From the NCBI GenBank assembly GCA_018970825.1, contig JAGWVP010000019.1, forward strand, positions 1 to 14,124: a stretch of 14,124 nt of DNA, given 5' to 3'. Source of the stretch: a bacterium (GTDB lineage: Bacteria > Desulfobacterota > Binatia > UBA12015). Below the pieces are notes generated by a model. The model did not search any database and had not been told where the DNA came from. It was given only the letters and a program-made list of their open reading frames with translations. This document shows positions 12,474 through 14,124 of this stretch, in pieces (position 1 is the first letter of the stretch; every line of letters begins with the position of its first letter). Position numbers and translations under genes: made by a program.

Positions 12474-14124
12474 TCAGTTCGCGGCGGGGGCGGGGGACAC
12501 GGCGACGCGCAGTGCCGGCCAGGCGCCGACGGCGCCGAAGGGGATCTCCAGCCGGCCTTCGCTCGTGCCGATCTCCGCGGCCACGGGAACCGCGGCGAGT
12601 ACGGCACGGGTCAGGGCGGGCGAGAGCCGGGCCGTGCCGGTCGCGCGCAGCACGCCGTCGCCGTCGACGGTGCCGGTCAGGGTCGCGTCGAGGAGGCCGT
12701 TCGAGACCGCGAAGTCCCGGGTGCCGACGAGCTTCCGCCCGATCTCGACCGGGCCGTTCGCCCGGTCGACCGCGGTCGAGCCCTCGGCGAGCGTCGCGCG
12801 GAGATCGGGGTCGTCCGCGGCCGCCGCGTCGACGAGCGGGAGCAATTCGCCCGGGCGGATCGCACCCGCCTGCGCGAGGTGCGCGTCGATCGCGCCCAGC
12901 ACGAGCCGCGCTGCGTTCGCGCCGTCGAGGCGTCCGTCGGAGAGCGAGACCTCGCCCCGCCCGGCCAGGTTGTCGAGGACGGGCTTCGTCCGCTTTCCGC
13001 TGCTCGACAGCCGGCCATGGAAGGAAAAGTCGCCGGACACGACGGCCGGCACGAACGGAACCGAGTGTGCCGGCACTCCCTCGAGCACCACTTCGCCCAG
13101 GTCGTAGCTCGCCGGCACGCCGCGCAGGAACGGCCCCGCGGTGCCCGACACCTCGACCTTGCCTCGTTCGCCGACCCGCCCGGCGAGCGCGACGGTCGCG
13201 GGCTTCGCCGCGTCGGGGCTGTCGGCCGCGAGTTCGAGGCGGTCGACGACCAGCTCGGTGCCGCGGCCCCGGTCGACGACGACGAGCTTTCCGTTCGAGA
13301 GGTTCGCCCGGTCGAGGCGCAGCCGGCCGTTGCCGGCGCCCGGCGGGATCGTGCCGGGCGCGACCGGCGCAGCGGCGCCTCCGCCCCCGGCCCCCTCGTC
13401 CTCGTCGATGCGGCCCTCGGCGAGCTTCTCGCCGCCGATCGTCTCGACGTTCCAGGTGCCGTCGGCGTCGCGCACGAGTCGCAGCACCAGGTCCGACACG
13501 GCGACGCTGCCGCGCAGTCGGCCGCGCAGGAGCTCGGCCGGGTCGACCTGGAGCGTCGCCCGCGAGGCCGTGGCGAAATCGCCCTCCGAGAAACGCGGCT
13601 CGTCCGCGATCCGCAGGTCTTCGAGGCGCAGTCCGGGCCCGCCCGAGATGGAGAAGGAGAGACCGTCGGTCGAGACCTTGCGCTGCAACGCATCCGACGA
13701 CTTGCTCTCGACGACCGGGCCGGCCCAGCGCAGCGCGAGCCAGCCGGCGGTCGCGACGCCTCCCGCGAGCAGGAAGAGAGCGATCGCGGCGGCCGCGCGG
13801 AAGCGGCTCCGGCCCGGGCGCGAGGTGCGTCGGGCGACCGCCTCCCGTGGCGGCTCCGCCGGGCGTCGCGCGGCTCCGCGCACGGCGCGGTCGACGTCGT
13901 TCGCGGCGCCGGCCGAGCGGGTCGAGGAAACCACGCGAAGCGCCGGCCTCGACTCCTGCCCGTCGGCGGCCGCGACCCGGGGGGCCGCGTCGGCATCCGA
14001 GGCGCTCTCGTCGACGGCCGCGAACGCGAGGACCTCCGCGCACTCGGCGCACGCGGCCACGTGGCGCTCCACGAGCGCGGCCGCCTCCTCCGGGAGCTCG
14101 CGGGACAGGTAGAGGGCGAGCCGG
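12474..14124 (-). CDS. Zinc-finger anti-sigma-like domain fused through one TM helix to an AsmA-like periplasmic region (5' end outside window)
   Basis: The frame is open to the window edge. The first visible residues read RLALYLSRELPEEAAALVE, then RHVAACAECAEVLA, the second half of a zf-HC2/ZAS zinc finger (HxxxCxxC); the upstream metal ligand would be outside. GTG at 14072 is an in-frame start codon but would cut this domain, so it is not the likely start. Numbering from 14072, H4, C8 and C11 are the zinc ligands, 20-90 is an Ala/Arg/Pro-rich linker, and 93-113 (AAAAIALFLLAGGVATAGW) is a single membrane helix. From 130 onward the sequence follows the AsmA/DUF748 style: GLRLEDLRIADEPRFSEGDF, then LLRGRLRGSVAVSDL and LRLVRDADGTWNVETIG (about 147-213), a Gly/Ala/Pro linker (about 228-246), and repeated beta-strand units to the end at 532. 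Topology should be zinc finger in the cytoplasm, AsmA-like part in the periplasm. The role is probably anti-sigma or envelope related; no sigma factor gene is visible in the window. Confidence 0.8.
   Translation of the reverse strand, partial: RLALYLSRELPEEAAALVERHVAACAECAEVLAFAAVDESASDADAAPRVAAADGQESRPALRVVSSTRSAGAANDVDRAVRGAARRPAEPPREAVARRTSRPGRSRFRAAAAIALFLLAGGVATAGWLALRWAGPVVESKSSDALQRKVSTDGLSFSISGGPGLRLEDLRIADEPRFSEGDFATASRATLQVDPAELLRGRLRGSVAVSDLVLRLVRDADGTWNVETIGGEKLAEGRIDEDEGAGGGGAAAPVAPGTIPPGAGNGRLRLDRANLSNGKLVVVDRGRGTELVVDRLELAADSPDAAKPATVALAGRVGERGKVEVSGTAGPFLRGVPASYDLGEVVLEGVPAHSVPFVPAVVSGDFSFHGRLSSSGKRTKPVLDNLAGRGEVSLSDGRLDGANAARLVLGAIDAHLAQAGAIRPGELLPLVDAAAADDPDLRATLAEGSTAVDRANGPVEIGRKLVGTRDFAVSNGLLDATLTGTVDGDGVLRATGTARLSPALTRAVLAAVPVAAEIGTSEGRLEIPFGAVGAWPALRVAVSPAPAAN

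Noticed and set aside
9934..14052. A single 1372-codon minus-strand frame spanning three genes
   Set aside because: Only its last 404 codons (the second CoA-transferase) make sense; the rest is an out-of-frame, Arg-rich shadow of the first CoA-transferase and the AsmA-like gene.

Overview
The window is very GC-rich (roughly 70% by eye), with strongly G/C-ending codons, tightly packed genes and several GTG starts. Gene content (a seven-gene block for the hydrophilic arm of respiratory complex I, a PMT/ArnT-family glycosyltransferase, paired class III CoA-transferases, an AsmA-like protein) fits a Gram-negative, aerobically respiring bacterium of the old deltaproteobacterial sphere, such as Myxococcota or the Binatota. 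That placement is inference; there is no rRNA or other marker here. I see no tRNA, rRNA, CRISPR array, insertion sequence or integrase.

Layout. Positions 1-1169 (+) hold the 3' part of a membrane glycosyltransferase of the ArnT/PMT family. A 68-residue cysteine-rich protein resembling bacterial metallothionein follows (1250-1456, +). Positions 1532-8412 (+) are one compact operon, nuoB-nuoG-nuoI-nuoC-nuoD-nuoE-nuoF plus a 106-residue protein of unknown function. It encodes exactly the seven peripheral-arm subunits of NADH:quinone oxidoreductase and none of the seven membrane subunits (A, H, J, K, L, M, N). All Fe-S ligand cysteines that I could check are present, including the extra N7-type cluster in NuoG, whose C-terminal part is short. 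A lipoprotein with about eight degenerate 56-residue repeats, probably a beta-propeller, follows with its own promoter (8476-9930, +).

The right side is on the minus strand and converges on the lipoprotein gene with a 3-base gap. Two translationally coupled CaiB/BaiF-type CoA-transferases (12377-11145 and 11148-9934) look like a heteromeric enzyme in which only the second subunit keeps the catalytic aspartate. Upstream of them, running off the window, is an unusual fusion: a zinc-finger anti-sigma-like N-terminus, one membrane helix and an AsmA-like periplasmic region.

The strongest pattern not explained by genes is that the tetramer CTAG occurs, by my reading, only three times in 14 kb. Each copy is part of CTAGGGT or CTAGTGT placed so that a TANNNT -10 element ends 6-7 bases before the start codon of the first gene of a transcription unit (nuoB, the lipoprotein, the first CoA-transferase). 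This suggests leaderless promoters as the local norm. At the lipoprotein gene the -10 element also sits inside a perfect 8-bp inverted repeat touching the ATG, a candidate operator. I do not see a clearly new multi-gene defence or mobile system; the best leads are the CTAG/leaderless pattern, the zinc-finger/AsmA fusion, the asymmetric CoA-transferase pair, and the isolated complex I arm with its trailing unknown gene.
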